DNA of 64,000 bases from Symbiodinium natans (GCA_905221605.1 CAJNDS010002212.1:227501-291500); one strand, 5' to 3'; counted from the first letter of the stretch, positions 45,301 to 55,089 are shown. Translations and numbers: made by a program. Notes: generated from the sequence alone by a model not told the origin.

Positions 45301-46450
45301 TTTCAAGCCCTATCAGCCCTCCCCCACCCTCGCCCCCATGACTTCCGAGGTGTGGCGAATTCTTTCGTTTGTTTTTAGCAACCTGCACGCGATTAGCCCC
45401 CCCCCCCTCCCAGCCCCCACCCCGAATGAGCAGGTCTCAGCCCCGCAACAACCCGCATCCAGCAGGTTTCTGCTTCGAAAATTCTTGATGCGCAGTTTCT
45501 GATTCGAAGGTTTGCGATGCGCAGTTTCTGATTCATCTTGGTTTCCGATTCGCTCGGATGCACAGTTTCTGAATCGCGGCTTGTTCCTGATTCGCACTTT
45601 CTGATTCGCAGGCCAGTTTCTGATTTTTTGCTTGGTCGAAACCTTAAACCCAAAAAGCCAGGTGGGTAGTCTTCAAGATCAATAAACATTCCTCTCAACC
45701 CTAAACCCTAAGCCCTAAACCCTGAACCCCCCTCAAAGCCCTGCAAAGAGCTCAATCAAGATCTGGGGCTGACCCGGTCGGGAGCGGCTTGGTAAACTGC
45801 TCCACTGCTGCAATGGCCTGCTTCGGGTTTAGGATTTGGGGTTTGGGGTTTGGAGTTTAGGGTTTGTGGTTTAGGGCTGAGGGTTTAGGGTGTATACAGT
45901 AGGGTTTAGAGCTGCAGGCACACACCGGCACCCCGACGGCACGTGTCTTTGGACGTTCTGAACACGGCCCCCCTTCTGGAGATCATTGAGAATAAGACGC
46001 TTTCAAGTCAACGAGGGCCAACAACAGATATGGGGGTTTACGAAAATAAAAGACCCCAAAAATAGTCCGCAGACACTAGGCTTCTCTTTTAATAAGGACC
46101 CAGCAAGGTACCACTAATTTCGGAAACCTCCATATGGCACCCAATCCAGATCAACCAAAGTTGCCCCCCGGGCAGCCTCCTGCTCACCAACATCGTCTGG
46201 ACAGTCGAAGTAGATGACCACTTTCCTGGGTTGCCCCTCACCCCCCAATAAAAGCTTAACTTTCAGCTCCCTTGATTTTTTCATTAGAGGAACCCTAAAC
46301 CTTAAACCCTAAACCCGAAACCCTAAACCTTAAACCCTAAAGCCTAAACTTGTAAAGTGATAACAATGCAGTAAAGTTCCACCAAGTTTCTCGAAGCCGT
46401 TGGCATGATGATGAAGTATCAGGCTTTCCAGCACTCTGGCCGTGATCCCC
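33369..46450 (-). CDS. GT92/Glyco_tranf_2_4-like glycosyltransferase, many exons
   Basis: Probable nucleotide-sugar-dependent glycosyltransferase of the GT-A fold. Minus exons: about 46385-46450 (ARVLESLILHHHANGFEK), 46156-46225 (KVVIYFDCPDDVGEQEA), 45774-45817, 44632-44677, 43844-43992, 43589-43650 (RQMLCIEDALFQAQSEGYE), 43091-43166 (LLHVDADEILFFPDQAW, the DxD-type metal site), 41202-41240, 40981-41103 (FANLEAAAESLEVENPF), 40801-40839, 40505-40546 (EVSLFKMNPMLLED), one ending 40356, possibly 38819-38867, 37174-37279 (GHRAMLHQGVHGF), 36325-36412 (VVLHYANCGFRSWCQKYELL), 36005-36069, 35316-35420 (VDLVRGGRAELERFYKTFV), 33369-33488 (DELAYLAQFGLVLRL, stop TGA). Motif order matches the family. Two donors are apparently GC (43588, 36004). 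Phase between 40356 and 37279, and upstream of 43844, is unresolved. Start not found. Confidence 0.8.
33497..33600 (+). repeat. Telomeric tract in the last glycosyltransferase intron
   Basis: TTTAGGG units grading into TTCAGGG and TTTGGGG variants. Confidence 0.9.
33748..35050. repeat. Satellite of 116-bp dimers built from 58-bp half-units
   Basis: Each half-unit starts TTACCCCAATCCGGTTTGAC ATGTG (variants), followed alternately by a GGGGATGCCCAACCAAAGG spacer or a GTTCTGTTCCCCCGCTGTGCC spacer. Copies at 34085, 34201, 34317, 34433 and 34549 are exactly 116 bp apart and nearly identical. Outer units diverge (124 and 119 bp), typical of central homogenisation. The array lies in the last intron of the glycosyltransferase gene, in frames that are translated only by accident. 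Confidence 0.95.
35090..35197. mobile_element. MITE-like family F12 relative
   Basis: TAGGGTACTTACATGGTCCC to GGGCCCATGAAACTACCCTTA, imperfect inverted ends, within the last glycosyltransferase intron. Confidence 0.6.
35480..35579. mobile_element. MITE family F3
   Basis: TTGGGATGTTCCCCCTTATA to TAAGGGGGAACATCCCA with inner AACAGTCCTTA/TAAGGACTGTT arms. Other copies: 37651-37743, 62570-62668, partial 51066-51110. Confidence 0.9.
35580..36004. other. Intron with telomeric remnants and an internal repeat
   Basis: Contains CTGGCCTTGTAGGGTCAGC and TTTTCGGGTTTCTTTTAACC-like units, repeated two to three times between 35790 and 36000. No exon except the 36005-36069 one at its edge. Confidence 0.5.
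36493..36578. mobile_element. MITE-like family F8
   Basis: Starts GCAGGGAATGAGGGAATTAG and ends CCCCCCATTCCCTACTAGCC. Lies between glycosyltransferase exons 37174-37279 and 36325-36412. Confidence 0.65.
37651..37743. mobile_element. MITE family F3
   Basis: TTGTCCCTTGATACTAACAG to GTATAAGGGGAACATCCCAA, inverted ends. Confidence 0.8.
37893..38160. repeat. (TTC)n microsatellite and (TA)n
   Basis: CTTCTTCTT repeats to 38062, then a 90-bp unique stretch and (TA)n at 38143-38157. Poly-Lys/Glu frames here are artefacts. Poly-G lies at 38515-38540. Confidence 0.9.
39682..39805 (+). CDS. Candidate plus-strand exon with consensus donor, nested opposite
   Basis: After CCTTAG the plus frame reads ESLEAVRMATGDGVGMLASE to a TGAG|GTACGT donor that leads straight into a telomeric tract in the spliceable orientation. 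It lies opposite a long glycosyltransferase intron. The minus strand is open too (QQRLGARAGVWQDLFARQH), so this may instead be an exon of that gene. Confidence 0.35.
39812..40018 (+). repeat. Telomeric tract switching to TTTAGGGG octamers
   Basis: TTTAGGG units (39812-39905), then about ten homogeneous TTTAGGGG units (39908-39995), then mixed. The switch is sharp. Confidence 0.95.
40039..40134. mobile_element. MITE-like family F10
   Basis: Ends CCAGGATGGGC and GCCCATCCTGG are exact inverted repeats; the core contains a C run. Single copy seen here. Confidence 0.7.
40384..40504 (-). repeat. Telomeric tract forming most of an intron
   Basis: CCCTAAA/CCCTAGA units. On minus the intron begins GTGGGTTTAG and ends with the pyrimidine-rich CCCCCTCCTGCTTTCTTGCG then CAG. 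Confidence 0.85.
40694..40760. repeat. (GATA)n microsatellite
   Basis: GATA/TAGA repeats in the glycosyltransferase intron 40547-40800. Confidence 0.95.
40882..40942. repeat. Variant array, unit AAACCCCC
   Basis: Eight to nine homogeneous octamers between glycosyltransferase exons 40981-41103 and 40801-40839; TTTGGGGG on the coding strand. Confidence 0.9.
41255..41335. mobile_element. MITE-like element F11
   Basis: CGGGAGTTAGGTACC and GGTACCTAAACAACTCTCCTG are imperfect inverted ends. On minus the element lies just upstream of exon 41202-41240. Confidence 0.6.
41340..43090. other. Long glycosyltransferase intron
   Basis: 1850 bp if exons 43091-43166 and 41202-41240 are adjacent. It holds telomeric tracts (41845-41900, 42310-42345, 43020-43080), a poly-G run (41822-41834) and an inverted-repeat element with GGATCCTTCGA/TTGAAGGATAGGATCC (42880-42965). 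An island at 42205-42300 is open on both strands (minus: ERHADARRFFAEAHSMG) and may be an extra exon. Confidence 0.5.
43213..43326 (-). repeat. Telomeric tract inside a GC-AG intron
   Basis: Regular CCCTAAA on plus with CCCTCAA variants, in the glycosyltransferase intron 43167-43588. Confidence 0.9.
44168..44232 (+). repeat. Telomeric tract (TTTAGGG)n
   Basis: Nine units. Opposite orientation to the glycosyltransferase gene. Confidence 0.9.
44786..44871. mobile_element. MITE-like family F7, single copy
   Basis: CTCCAACGTATCCAACATAG...GTACTACATAGGAGCC around GGGATTCTAGTATACTACCCC. Confidence 0.7.
44960..45235. repeat. Degenerate minisatellite, unit about GATTCGGAAACCGGCAAACG
   Basis: Around ten diverged units of 22-27 bp. 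A related array in opposite orientation (TTTCTGATTCG) is at 45470-45640. Confidence 0.8.
45470..45640. repeat. Inverted relative of the GATTCGGAAAC minisatellite
   Basis: Repeats GCGCAGTTTCTGATTCG with irregular spacing, separated from the 44960-45235 array by 240 bp. Confidence 0.7.
46028..46136. mobile_element. MITE family F5
   Basis: ATATGGGGGTTTACGAAAAT to TTTCGGAAACCTCCATATGG. Other copies: 48830-48949 and a half copy at 48223-48260. Confidence 0.75.
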
Positions 46451-46482
46451 CTGGAGCACACAAGACTGAAAGAGACATTTTT

Positions 46483-46610
46483 CTGGGGACCGAATGAATC
46501 CACAAATGGTATATACCCAAAGGTATTATAGTTCCTATTATGGTATCTGATCCCTTAACCCTAAACCCCCAAACCCAGGATACTCTTTTGGGCTTCATGT
46601 GGTCCCCAAG
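46483..46610. mobile_element. MITE family F6
   Basis: CTGGGGACCGAATGAATCC to GGGCTTCATGTGGTCCCCAAG. Other copies: 49726-49860 and 53887-53972, the middle one containing a CCCTAAA insert. Confidence 0.75.
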
Positions 46611-46802
46611 GTTGTCACATCTCAAGCTTACGGTCCCTCGTGGTTTAGGGTTTAGGGTTTAGGGTTTAAGGTTTAGGGTTTAGGGTTTAGGGTTTCTATC
46701 TATGGCCGGATATGGGCACTGCCTGCAGCAGGAGCCTAACTAGGACTAGGCCCCAAAACCCTACACCCCACTACCCAAAGCCTAGACCCTAAACTCCCCA
46801 AC

Positions 46803-46872
46803 AACCCTAAACCCTAAACCCTAAACCCTAAACCCTAAACCCTAAACCCTAAACCCTAAACCCTAAACCCTA
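46803..46872 (-). repeat. Telomeric tract, CCCTAAA on plus
   Basis: Ten regular units. A second tract is at 47031-47127. Confidence 0.95.
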
Positions 46873-47199
46873 TCTCGGTTACCCTAGAAGAGACCATCAT
46901 GCAGCGAACTGATCAGGTGAATCTCGGCCTCACCATGCTGGCCTCGGCTCCGCATGGACAACACGCGGCATCGTAAAATAAAAATAACTGGAACGATAAG
47001 ACGAACCATAGGAATAGCAGCAGTGCGTCAAACCCTAAACCCTAAACCCTAAACCCTAAACCCTAAACCCTAAACCCTAACCTTATAAACCCTAAACCCT
47101 AAACCCTAAACCCTAAACCCTAAACCCCATGAAGTAAACGACACCTCCAAGCTGCCAAGCTAAGGGCTGAGCCACACAGAGCCGTGGCAGCGGACGATG

Positions 47200-48220
47200 T
47201 AGGTCTCGGTGGTCTTCATGCAGTAGGGGCGGCGCCTGCAGTGCTAGAGTCGGCACTCCCTGCGCTATTCAGGGGTCAAGTTTGCGGATCGGGGTGAGTA
47301 ATCCGCCGACCCCAGCGGTAGCAGGGCGGCGTCAGTGAAGACCCCCCACCGCCCTCACCGCCCTCACCCGCTCTCACAGCATGCTGCTCATGACACCTTG
47401 AATTGGAGTGTTTTTGCATTGTTTGGCTTCAGTGCATGCCCAAACCCCGCCACCCATCGCCCTCACCCATGACGCCTTGAATTGGACCCCCCCCCACGCC
47501 AACCCCCCCCCCCACCCCCCCCACCCCCCCCACATCCCCCCCACCCCCCCCACCCCCCACCCCCCCCACCCCCCCCCACCCCCCCACCCCCCCCACCCCC
47601 CCCACCCCCCCCCCACCCCCCCCCCACCCCCCCCACCCCCCCCCCACACACCCCCCCCCCATTGGATTCCGAACCCCACCCCCCCCCACCCCCCCCATCC
47701 CTTCCCTCCTAGGCCCCTACCCCCTACTCCGCCCTGACAAATCTCTAGTTTGAGGGATTCCAATCCACGCCCGCCCTAACCGCCTCCCCGCTCTCATCAC
47801 TCCCCTGCCTTCCGCCCCCAACTCCACCAACCCTCGACCGTCACCTCCCCTGTCCACCCGCCGCGCTCCACCCTGCCTTCCGCCCCAACCCTCTCACCAG
47901 AGCTGGTCAAATGAGTCAGGCCCCCCTTTCCGCCAGCCGCCCCCACCCTCTCCCACTCCCACTCCCTAACCCTCCCACCAACCCTCCCCAGCCCTCATCA
48001 TTACCCCCTCCCACCATCGTGCACCATCCGACCGCCCCCCCGCTCTCACCGCTCTCATCGCTTCTTCATCTCTATGCCCCCCAGTCCACCCCTGCCTTCC
48101 GCCCCCAACTCCCTAATCCGACACCAACCCTCTACCGTCACCCCCCACCGCCGCCCCCCTTTCCACCCGCCCCAATGCGACTGTCTTGGGTCTGGGGTCG
48201 GCGGCACTGGCGGTAGCCAT
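47200..48220. repeat. C-rich low-complexity DNA and CCCCCCCA minisatellite
   Basis: 47488-47693 is (C6-9 A)n; flanks to 48180 are pyrimidine-rich with CACCGCCCTCACC-type repeats. Pro/His and Gly/Trp frames are compositional. I see no gene. Confidence 0.85.
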
Positions 48221-48222
48221 TA

Positions 48223-49730
48223 AATATGGAGGTTTCCGACAATAGGAGTAGCCCGTTGATCGGGCAGCGCGAGGTCCCCAAAGGACCGAGCAAATGCGGA
48301 CCTTTTAGCCCGGGTCGTCCCGGGAATAGCCTTGCTGGCCTCTGGCCTTCTGCGAAGCAGAATTAGGCCGGACGCCAGTGCCGCCGACCCCCGCGTGCCG
48401 CCGGTGAACGGTTTTTTTTTTTCGTGGTTTTTTGCTCGCCACGGAGGCCCCCAGAGGGCGCGCATCATGAGCATCAGCGGGTCCAGGCCGGGACCCCCAG
48501 GCGCGCATCAGGAGCATCAGCGGCTCCCGGGGCGGGACCGCGCGGGGGCATCAGGAGCATGATGCCCCCCAAAGGGCGGGCATAAGCGACGTGTCTAAGC
48601 CCGGGGCTAGGAAAAAGGGAGTTTAGGGGCCTTATAAAGTGCTTAGAAACGTTAAGGGAGGCTAGGAGCCTCAAACGCTTAGAGATTTGAAGGGAGTTTA
48701 GGGGCCTGAAAATGCTTAGAAACTTAACGCTTAGAGATTTTAAGGGAGTTTAGGGGCCTCAACATGCTTAGAAACTGCTCGCCCCGGGCTTCTGCGTGCG
48801 CTGCCCGCCCATGGGCGCAGCCCCTTAAAATATGGAGGTTTCCGACAATAGGAGTAGCCCGTTGATACCCCAAATAGAATATAGAATCCCCCCCCCTCCC
48901 CCCTAAAAGGACCCCCAAAAAGGGTACCCTACTTTCGGAAACCTCCATAGAAGCGTCAAGCTGCACAGCCTCGAAGAGGGTGCCATCTGGGGAATGCCAG
49001 CCACTCAGCCTTGACAGACTCCCTTGCTAGCCGCCACGGCTAATGGGATCTACCTGGGACCCTCTTTACCTACAGTTTTATAGATTATATGCCACTCACT
49101 AAGGGTAAGTTTCTACGAAACTGTAGGTAAGTAGGGTCCCAGGTACCCAATCCATGTAAAGGCTGCCGCCATGCGAGATCAACAAGTGGCTTTGGCCTCA
49201 AGCCTGCCACCATCCATCACTAACTGAGCCGGTTTAGGGTTTAGGGCTTAGGGCTTAGGGTTTAGGGTTTAGGGTCATCATTGCACGCTGCCTTTGCGAA
49301 GCTTTCGCCAAAGTACACCATTGGCCTGTCAACCAGAGTCACACTGACATGCAGCGACTAGACATGAAGGTGAATGGCAAAGTCCAGGGCTGTTCAACGT
49401 AAGGGCCCCTTGCTGTCATATACTCGCGGTATCTGCTCAGAGCAGCACTCCTTCCAATCTTGCGCCTCAGCGCACTGTAGCGCTTCACTGTAGGGCCATT
49501 CCTTTCCAAGCACCACTTAAGGCAAGCTTATACAGCAGCGGTATCCTACAAACGAGCACATTCAAAGTAACAGGCTCCTGTATGAAACACATTTAGGATC
49601 TCCTCTCCTCGAGATTGGTGCTGCAGTGCTGGAGGTAGCGCGGTAGACCGAAGCGCCGTCCGTCCACAAGCACAAACCTTAAGACACGGATCATGGCCTG
49701 TTGCCAAGCAATTCTGGGATGCTGTCCTTG
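48223..49730. other. Gene-free stretch with F5 copies and an F9 element
   Basis: 48480-48620 repeats AGGAGCATCAGCGG-like units. 48640-48775 repeats GGGAGTTTAGGGGCCT and GCTTAGAAAC units about four times. F5 occurs at 48830-48949 and F9 at 49056-49146. No supported exon. Confidence 0.5.
49056..49146. mobile_element. MITE-like element F9
   Basis: CCTGGGACCCTCTTTACCTA and TAGGTAAGTAGGGTCCCAGG are inverted ends with an inner ACAGTTT/AAACTGT arm. Confidence 0.85.
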
Positions 49731-50256
49731 GGGACCACATGAACCTTGAAATTGGGGTCATACTACTATAGTCCCGATTAAAACCCTAAACCCTAAGCCC
49801 TGAACCCTAAACCGTATATGAACCCTAAACCCTTTTAGGGTTCATTTAAGGTCCCCAAGGGTAGTCTGATCCGCCCATGGATGTCCAGGGGCATAGCGCT
49901 GGTGGTTCATCATCTAAGTCCTTGCAGCAGAGAACAGGTTTAGGGTTTAGGGTTTAGGGTCTAGGGTCTAGGGTTTAGGGTTTAGGGTTTACTCAATCCT
50001 CAACCATCCCCTCTCAACAAGGAAGGGTCAGTGAGATGGGTCTGCCTGCTCATGCTCAGCGAAGGCGTTGCTTGCCCACACCTGCTATGAGTTGCATGAG
50101 AATGGCCAGGTCTGAGAGCTTTCTCACCTTTGTCACAAAGAGACCTCTCTTTGTTCAACTGCTAGCCGACAGAAACAAAGTTTAGGTGAGTGAACAGCCT
50201 AACTAACCCTATAAGCCCTAAACCTTGCAGCAAGGGCCTTTGGACTCTCGGTCACC

Positions 50257-50686
50257 TTAAACCCAGATGGCAAAATTATGTGCACTGTTGAAGTTGTATT
50301 TTCTGCGACTCGAGTAGCTCTGTTCCTCTGCGCCCTCCTCGTCCTCAACACTCAACACAGCTGAGGACGCCGACATATGAAGCCCTAAACCCTGAGCAAA
50401 CAGCAAAGACCGATATGTATCAACGGCAATTCTGTGGACCTGCTTAGCTCGCACATCGATTCGAGAACATGTGTATGCATCATCACCCTTCAACAAGCCA
50501 ACATCCGTTTCAGCCTGATATTCAAACGTTTCAATTGTCTGGCTTAAGACCTGAATACTGAGCCCTAAACCCTGAACCCTCTAACGCAACCCTTGCCTCG
50601 TCCTCATGAAGCCGTGCCCAGCCATCAGAGAAGTCCCGAACAAGGACTACTTGGCCATAGTCCAGGAGTCCAACCTCCAAGGGCTT
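50257..50686 (-). CDS. Exons of an unidentified gene, SH3-like segment possible
   Basis: Minus exon 50591-50686 (CCAG acceptor, GTTGCG donor) reads VGLLDYGQVVLVRDFSDGWA and joins in phase 0 to an exon starting 50550 (AG|G, after a telomere-like GGGTTTAGGGCTCAG) that reads TDVGLLKGDDAYTCSRIDVR and RIAVDTYRSLLFAQ. It continues as VEDEEGAEEQSYSSRRKYNF to a GTTTAAGG donor near 50268, with or without removal of a short telomere-like segment. The VxVRDFxDGWARL pattern resembles SH3-type beta barrels common in dinoflagellate proteins; this is an inference. A decayed copy lies at 20.8-21.0 kb. Island 50910-51030 may be an upstream exon. Confidence 0.5.
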
Positions 50687-50689
50687 CTG

Positions 50690-50815
50690 GTTTATAAGGT
50701 TTATAGTAGAAGCTAAAAAGTTGGAAACTCAATAGCCTGAATCCCTAAGAGTAAAGTTTAGGGGATCCCAGCACCATTTGTCCTTAAAAAGGTTTCCAAC
50801 TTTTGGGGGCTTACT
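50690..50815. mobile_element. MITE-like intronic element
   Basis: AGTAGAAGCTAAAAAGTTGG and CCAACTTTTGGGGGCTTACT are inverted ends. On minus it forms the 3' part of the intron before exon 50591-50686. Confidence 0.7.
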
Positions 50816-51109
50816 GTATGGGGGTTAGGGTTCAGGGCTTCGGATACTTTGTACGTGTAGATATGTATGTACATATATGTATATGTATATGTATTAGGGT
50901 TTAGCGCTTGGGAGTTCTTGGATATCCCCTTTCATTCGGATGGCCGATGCCTTCGGGGCATCAATCTTGGGCTGAGCACGAAGCACCACATTGTCCTCGG
51001 CAACCTGGCTCGCAGCTTCGACATTGATTTCGGGATTTTAGGGCTTAGGTTTAGGGTTTAGGGTTATTCTAACAGTCCTTCATAGGGATGAAAATAGGGG
51101 GTACATCCC

Positions 51110-51540
51110 AACATTGATTGCTTCTTCTGACTGCTATTGCTGAGTAGCTGTTTGTGTTAATACCATTGTGTGTATTCAGCTGTGTGTTGTTTTTTCTTTT
51201 TTTTTGAGGGGGGGGGGGGGGGGGGGGGGGCGTGACGTATTGTAGTGTGTCATATTTGCGTACTCCTTATGGGGGTTTACGATATGAGGGGGGTACCGAT
51301 AAAGGAGTCCTACCATTTGGGGGACTATATTAGGGTCCCCTGTTTTCGTGAGGCCCCTTAGAGTTGAGGGTAAGGGTCGATAACTTCAGCCCAACCTCCA
51401 TATGGAGGTTGTGTTTAGGTCGGGTTGTTGAGAAAGCGTCAGCTTAAGGCTCCAACAAAAGGAATGGGGATTTAAGTTTTAGGGTTTAGGGTTTCGGGCT
51501 TGGGGATTTAGGGTTTAGGGTTTCGGGTTGCGGATTTAGG
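51110..51540. other. Gene-free stretch with long poly-G run
   Basis: Poly-G at 51207-51230 preceded by T-rich DNA. 51270-51420 resembles a decayed inverted-repeat element. Confidence 0.5.
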
Positions 51541-51589
51541 GTTTGGCTTTTGTTGCGGCAGGGTCTACCATCCCCAAAAGACTCATGAG

Positions 51590-51800
51590 CAGGTTTCTAT
51601 AAAGAAGCCAACATAAGGTCAATAACCTGTTGTAGAATTCTACAAGCGCCCAGAAAAAAACAATCACTAGGTCAATAACTTTTTGTAGCATTGTACAAGT
51701 GCCTAGAAAAGAAGAATAGGAAAAGGAGCCTCCAACAGGAACTTCTCTTGAGCTCGGCCCTTGAGCTGTTCCAACATGTTTCGCACATGGCCGAGTCACT
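51590..51800 (-). CDS. Candidate exons with a tandem duplication
   Basis: Minus frame MLEQLKGRAQEKFLLE ends near 51730 beside a possible GC donor. A strongly pyrimidine-rich acceptor (CCTATTCTTCTTTTCTAG) precedes ALVQCYKK. A near-duplicate about 55 bp further on reads ALVEFYNR. It may be duplicated alternative exons. Unlinked otherwise. Confidence 0.35.
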
Positions 51801-51825
51801 GCCGATGTTGAGCTGCTGATCGCTA

Positions 51826-51928
51826 GGGTTTAGGGTTTAGGGTTTAGGGTTTAGGGTTTAGGGTTTAGGGTTTAGGGTTTAGGGTTTAGGGTCTAGGGCT
51901 GAGGGTTTAGGGTTTAGGGTTCAGGGTT
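51826..51928 (+). repeat. Telomeric tract (TTTAGGG)n
   Basis: About 14 units, the last few variant. Confidence 0.95.
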
Positions 51929-51929
51929 A

Positions 51930-53265
51930 AACCCCTTAGCGCTTAAGCTCTACAAACCCTGAACACCAAACAGAAGCGTTTGGAATCCGGCGTAGAACCA
52001 ACCTGTGCCACACCCGACGTGATGACCGTGCTCCTCCCTGTCCGAAACCCGAAACCCTAGACCAGGGTTTAGGGTTTAGGGTTTAGGGTTTAGGGTTTAG
52101 GCCCCCATGTCCATGTGAACCCTTGAACCACCAAGCGGCAGCGAGTAAGCCATGGGACGCACAAACCAATGGCAGAGCTGGGATCCAACGCTGCATAAAG
52201 CCATACGGAACATGAGCATGCAATGTGCTTCACAACGAGCGGAGAATCAGCGAAATCAAAAGAAAAGATAATCACAAACAAACAATTAAGAAACAAAAAC
52301 GAAAGTATGTCTCAACCGAAACCCCGAAACAACCCCCCCCCCTCACCCGGGTGTAGTGAATCAGAGGGTCGACTAGGTGACCCTAAACCCTAAACCCTAA
52401 ACCCTAAACCCTGAACCCTAAACCCTAAACCCTATATTATAAACCCTAAACCCTAAACCCTAAGCTGCGAGCTTGCGGACCGAGCCCGCTGCCAGCTTGC
52501 GGACCTCAAAGTTCTTGGAGCCTGGTTTCGGGTTAGAGCTTACAGCGTGCGATGTACAGGTTAGGTTTAGGGGGGGTTTAGGTGACAGGGTTTAGGGCTG
52601 CCAAAAAAAGAGAGCGTGTTCAAGAATGTGGCCTTGAAGCCAAGGGGCTGGCAAAAAGGGACTTCGGAAATGCGACACCCCAAGCCCTAAGCCCAAAACG
52701 TCCCAGAAGTGAACCCAAGTTCCCAACTTAGAACAATGAACCCTCACCCCCTCTCCCTTCCCTCCCCCTCCTGCGTTCGCACGGCGCAGGGCTTGAGACC
52801 TGAGACCATGGCTCTCGGGTTAAGGTTTAGGATTAAGGGTTTAGGGTTTGGGGTTTCCGGTTTCGGAGCAGCTGGGATACTGAGTTTCAGACCTTTAGTG
52901 CCTTCGGAGTTCTGAGGGTCTGGCATCATTCAAAAAGAAACAACCCTAAACCGAAAATCCCAAATCCTAAACCCTCTTGATCAAGAGTTTGGACTCTTCG
53001 CTTCTAGGACTTGTGGTTTTGGGGCTTTAGGGCAGGGGCCTTAGGACGCCAGGACTTTGGGACTTTTTTGGGGGGATTTTGGGGTTTGGCGTTCCTAGGG
53101 CTTAAGGGTTTGGGGGGTCGGGTTCTTGGATGGGGTAGGGCTTAGGGTCATGAGGGCTTCTAGGGCCTCAGGTTTTGGGCTTCGGGGACAACAAATATTT
53201 AAATGTCAATATATATATATATAAATCAATATATATATATATGTAGATATAAATCTAAATATAAG

Positions 53266-53296
<31 letters not shown>

Positions 53297-55080
53297 ATGT
53301 ATATATATATATATAGATGTATGTATACATGTTAATGTGTATATGTTTTTAGGACTCAGGGGTAGGGGACGACGTCATCTGCGAATCCCTCGATCGGTTT
53401 AAAGCAGAGTCCACACTGTTTGCAACGTCTTCGAGGGCCCAGCGCATCATCCTGGTCCATGTAGAAGCGGCCGAGTTTTTTCTCAGCGTCCCTCGGCTCG
53501 GTGTTGGCCACTATAATTCCGAAACCCTAAACCCTAAACCCAAACGAGCTTATATATGGGGTTTAGGCCTTCGGGTCTGACCTATGGTCGAAACACCGTG
53601 CCGGCTTCAATTGGAGAAACTTTTAGGGTCCTTCATGGAGGCTGGTTCAAGGGGGTCCGTACCCAGGGAACCTTGTGGAAGATTAGGGAGTCTTAGGAGT
53701 AGTGGGGGGAACCTTAGGTTACACATCCCCCTTGAAACCTGCCTCCCTTAAGAACCCTGTAAAAAACACAGCCCCTACGTACACCTGCTCTAAAGCCCTC
53801 AACCCCCCCCCCCCCCCCCCGTAAGCACCTCAGAATCCTGAAAACAGCCGAATCACACCCTAAACCCCAAACCCGCAACCCGAAACCCTTGGGGACCAAA
53901 TAAACCCCAAAATTGGGGTCGTATACCCCGTACTACTATTATCCCTTTTTCGGGGTTCATTTAGTCCCCAAGATCATGGCTTCCGACATGTAACACTAAA
54001 CCCTAAACCCTAAACCCTCAACCCTTAACCCTTAACCCTAAACGGCCACTGAAGCCCCAAAAGCCCTTCCGCACATTCCCAGGCATCGGCTCCAAAACAG
54101 GAGACCCCGACGGGTCCGTCCTAGGCGCCCCCCCGGCGGGTTTAGGGCTTTAGGGATTTTTGAGGTTTCTGGGTCAAGCGTTCCTTGGGGTGTCGAGGAG
54201 TTTGTGAGCTATTTGGGTCTTAAGCTTGGTAGGCCAGTAACCATATCACAGTAAGGGCACCCTTTTGGGGTTGGTTGCTTGATAAGGGAACCCATAAACC
54301 CTAAAACCCTAAACCCTAAACCCCATAAAAAGGGTAGAGGGCACCACTGGTCTGCCAAGTAGGGTTCTGGGATCCATATCAGCTTTCTCCTCGTCTTCTG
54401 TTCCCAGAAATAATCTTTTGCTTTTGGAGCATGTGTCCGCATCCTGGAGGGTTTAGGGTTTAGGGTTTAGGGTTTAGGGTTTAGGGTTTAGGGTTTAGGG
54501 TTTAGGGTTTGGGGTCTAGGGTTTAAAATGACTGCTTGTGCCCTGCGACATGGGTGGCAGAGCAGAGGCAGATCCCTGACAAGACCACCTTAGGGGAATC
54601 GATGTGGTGTCGACTGTGGGCCCTAAACCCTAAACCCCAAACCCCAAACCCCAAACCCTAACCTCTATACCCTAAACCCCAAACCCTAAACCCTCCTTGG
54701 GGTTGCAGGATTTAGGCTTTAGGGCCTGGACTCTGGGGAGTGGGACGCGCCACTGAGGAGCTGGCACTGCGAAAACAGGCACCTCGCCCAAGAGCCTGGC
54801 ATTTTGGGGTTTAGGGTTTAGGGCTAGGGTTTAGGGTTTAGGGCTGGGGTTTAGGGTTTGGGTCTTAGGGTTAGGGCTAGAGGTTCTATAGGGTTGTTAG
54901 GGTTTACAGTTTACAGGGCTGTAGGTCCATGTATGGGATCATTCATAGGGTTTGCAAGGTCGAGTGGGTGGTGGGGTCAGAGGCTTATAGGGCTGTAGGG
55001 TTACTTCTAGTATTGTTCTGAGGCCTTCAAGGGTTATAAGGCGCCGCTAGAGTCGATGGGATTTTTGGGTTTTGGGGATC
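51930..55080. other. Mostly degenerate telomere-derived DNA, no supported gene
   Basis: Regular tracts at 52055-52100, 52380-52460 and 54449-54525; G/T-rich degenerate DNA at 52980-53190 and 54790-55070; (TA)n with GTATAT at 53208-53340; poly-C at 53804-53820; F6 at 53887-53972. Short unique islands exist but I could not link any by phase. Confidence 0.5.
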
Positions 55081-55089
55081 AGCTGGTCA

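Noticed and set aside
47374-47763. 129-codon Gly/Trp-rich and 109-codon Pro/His-rich frames
   Set aside because: Both come from the CCCCCCCA minisatellite, with no start context or splice logic.
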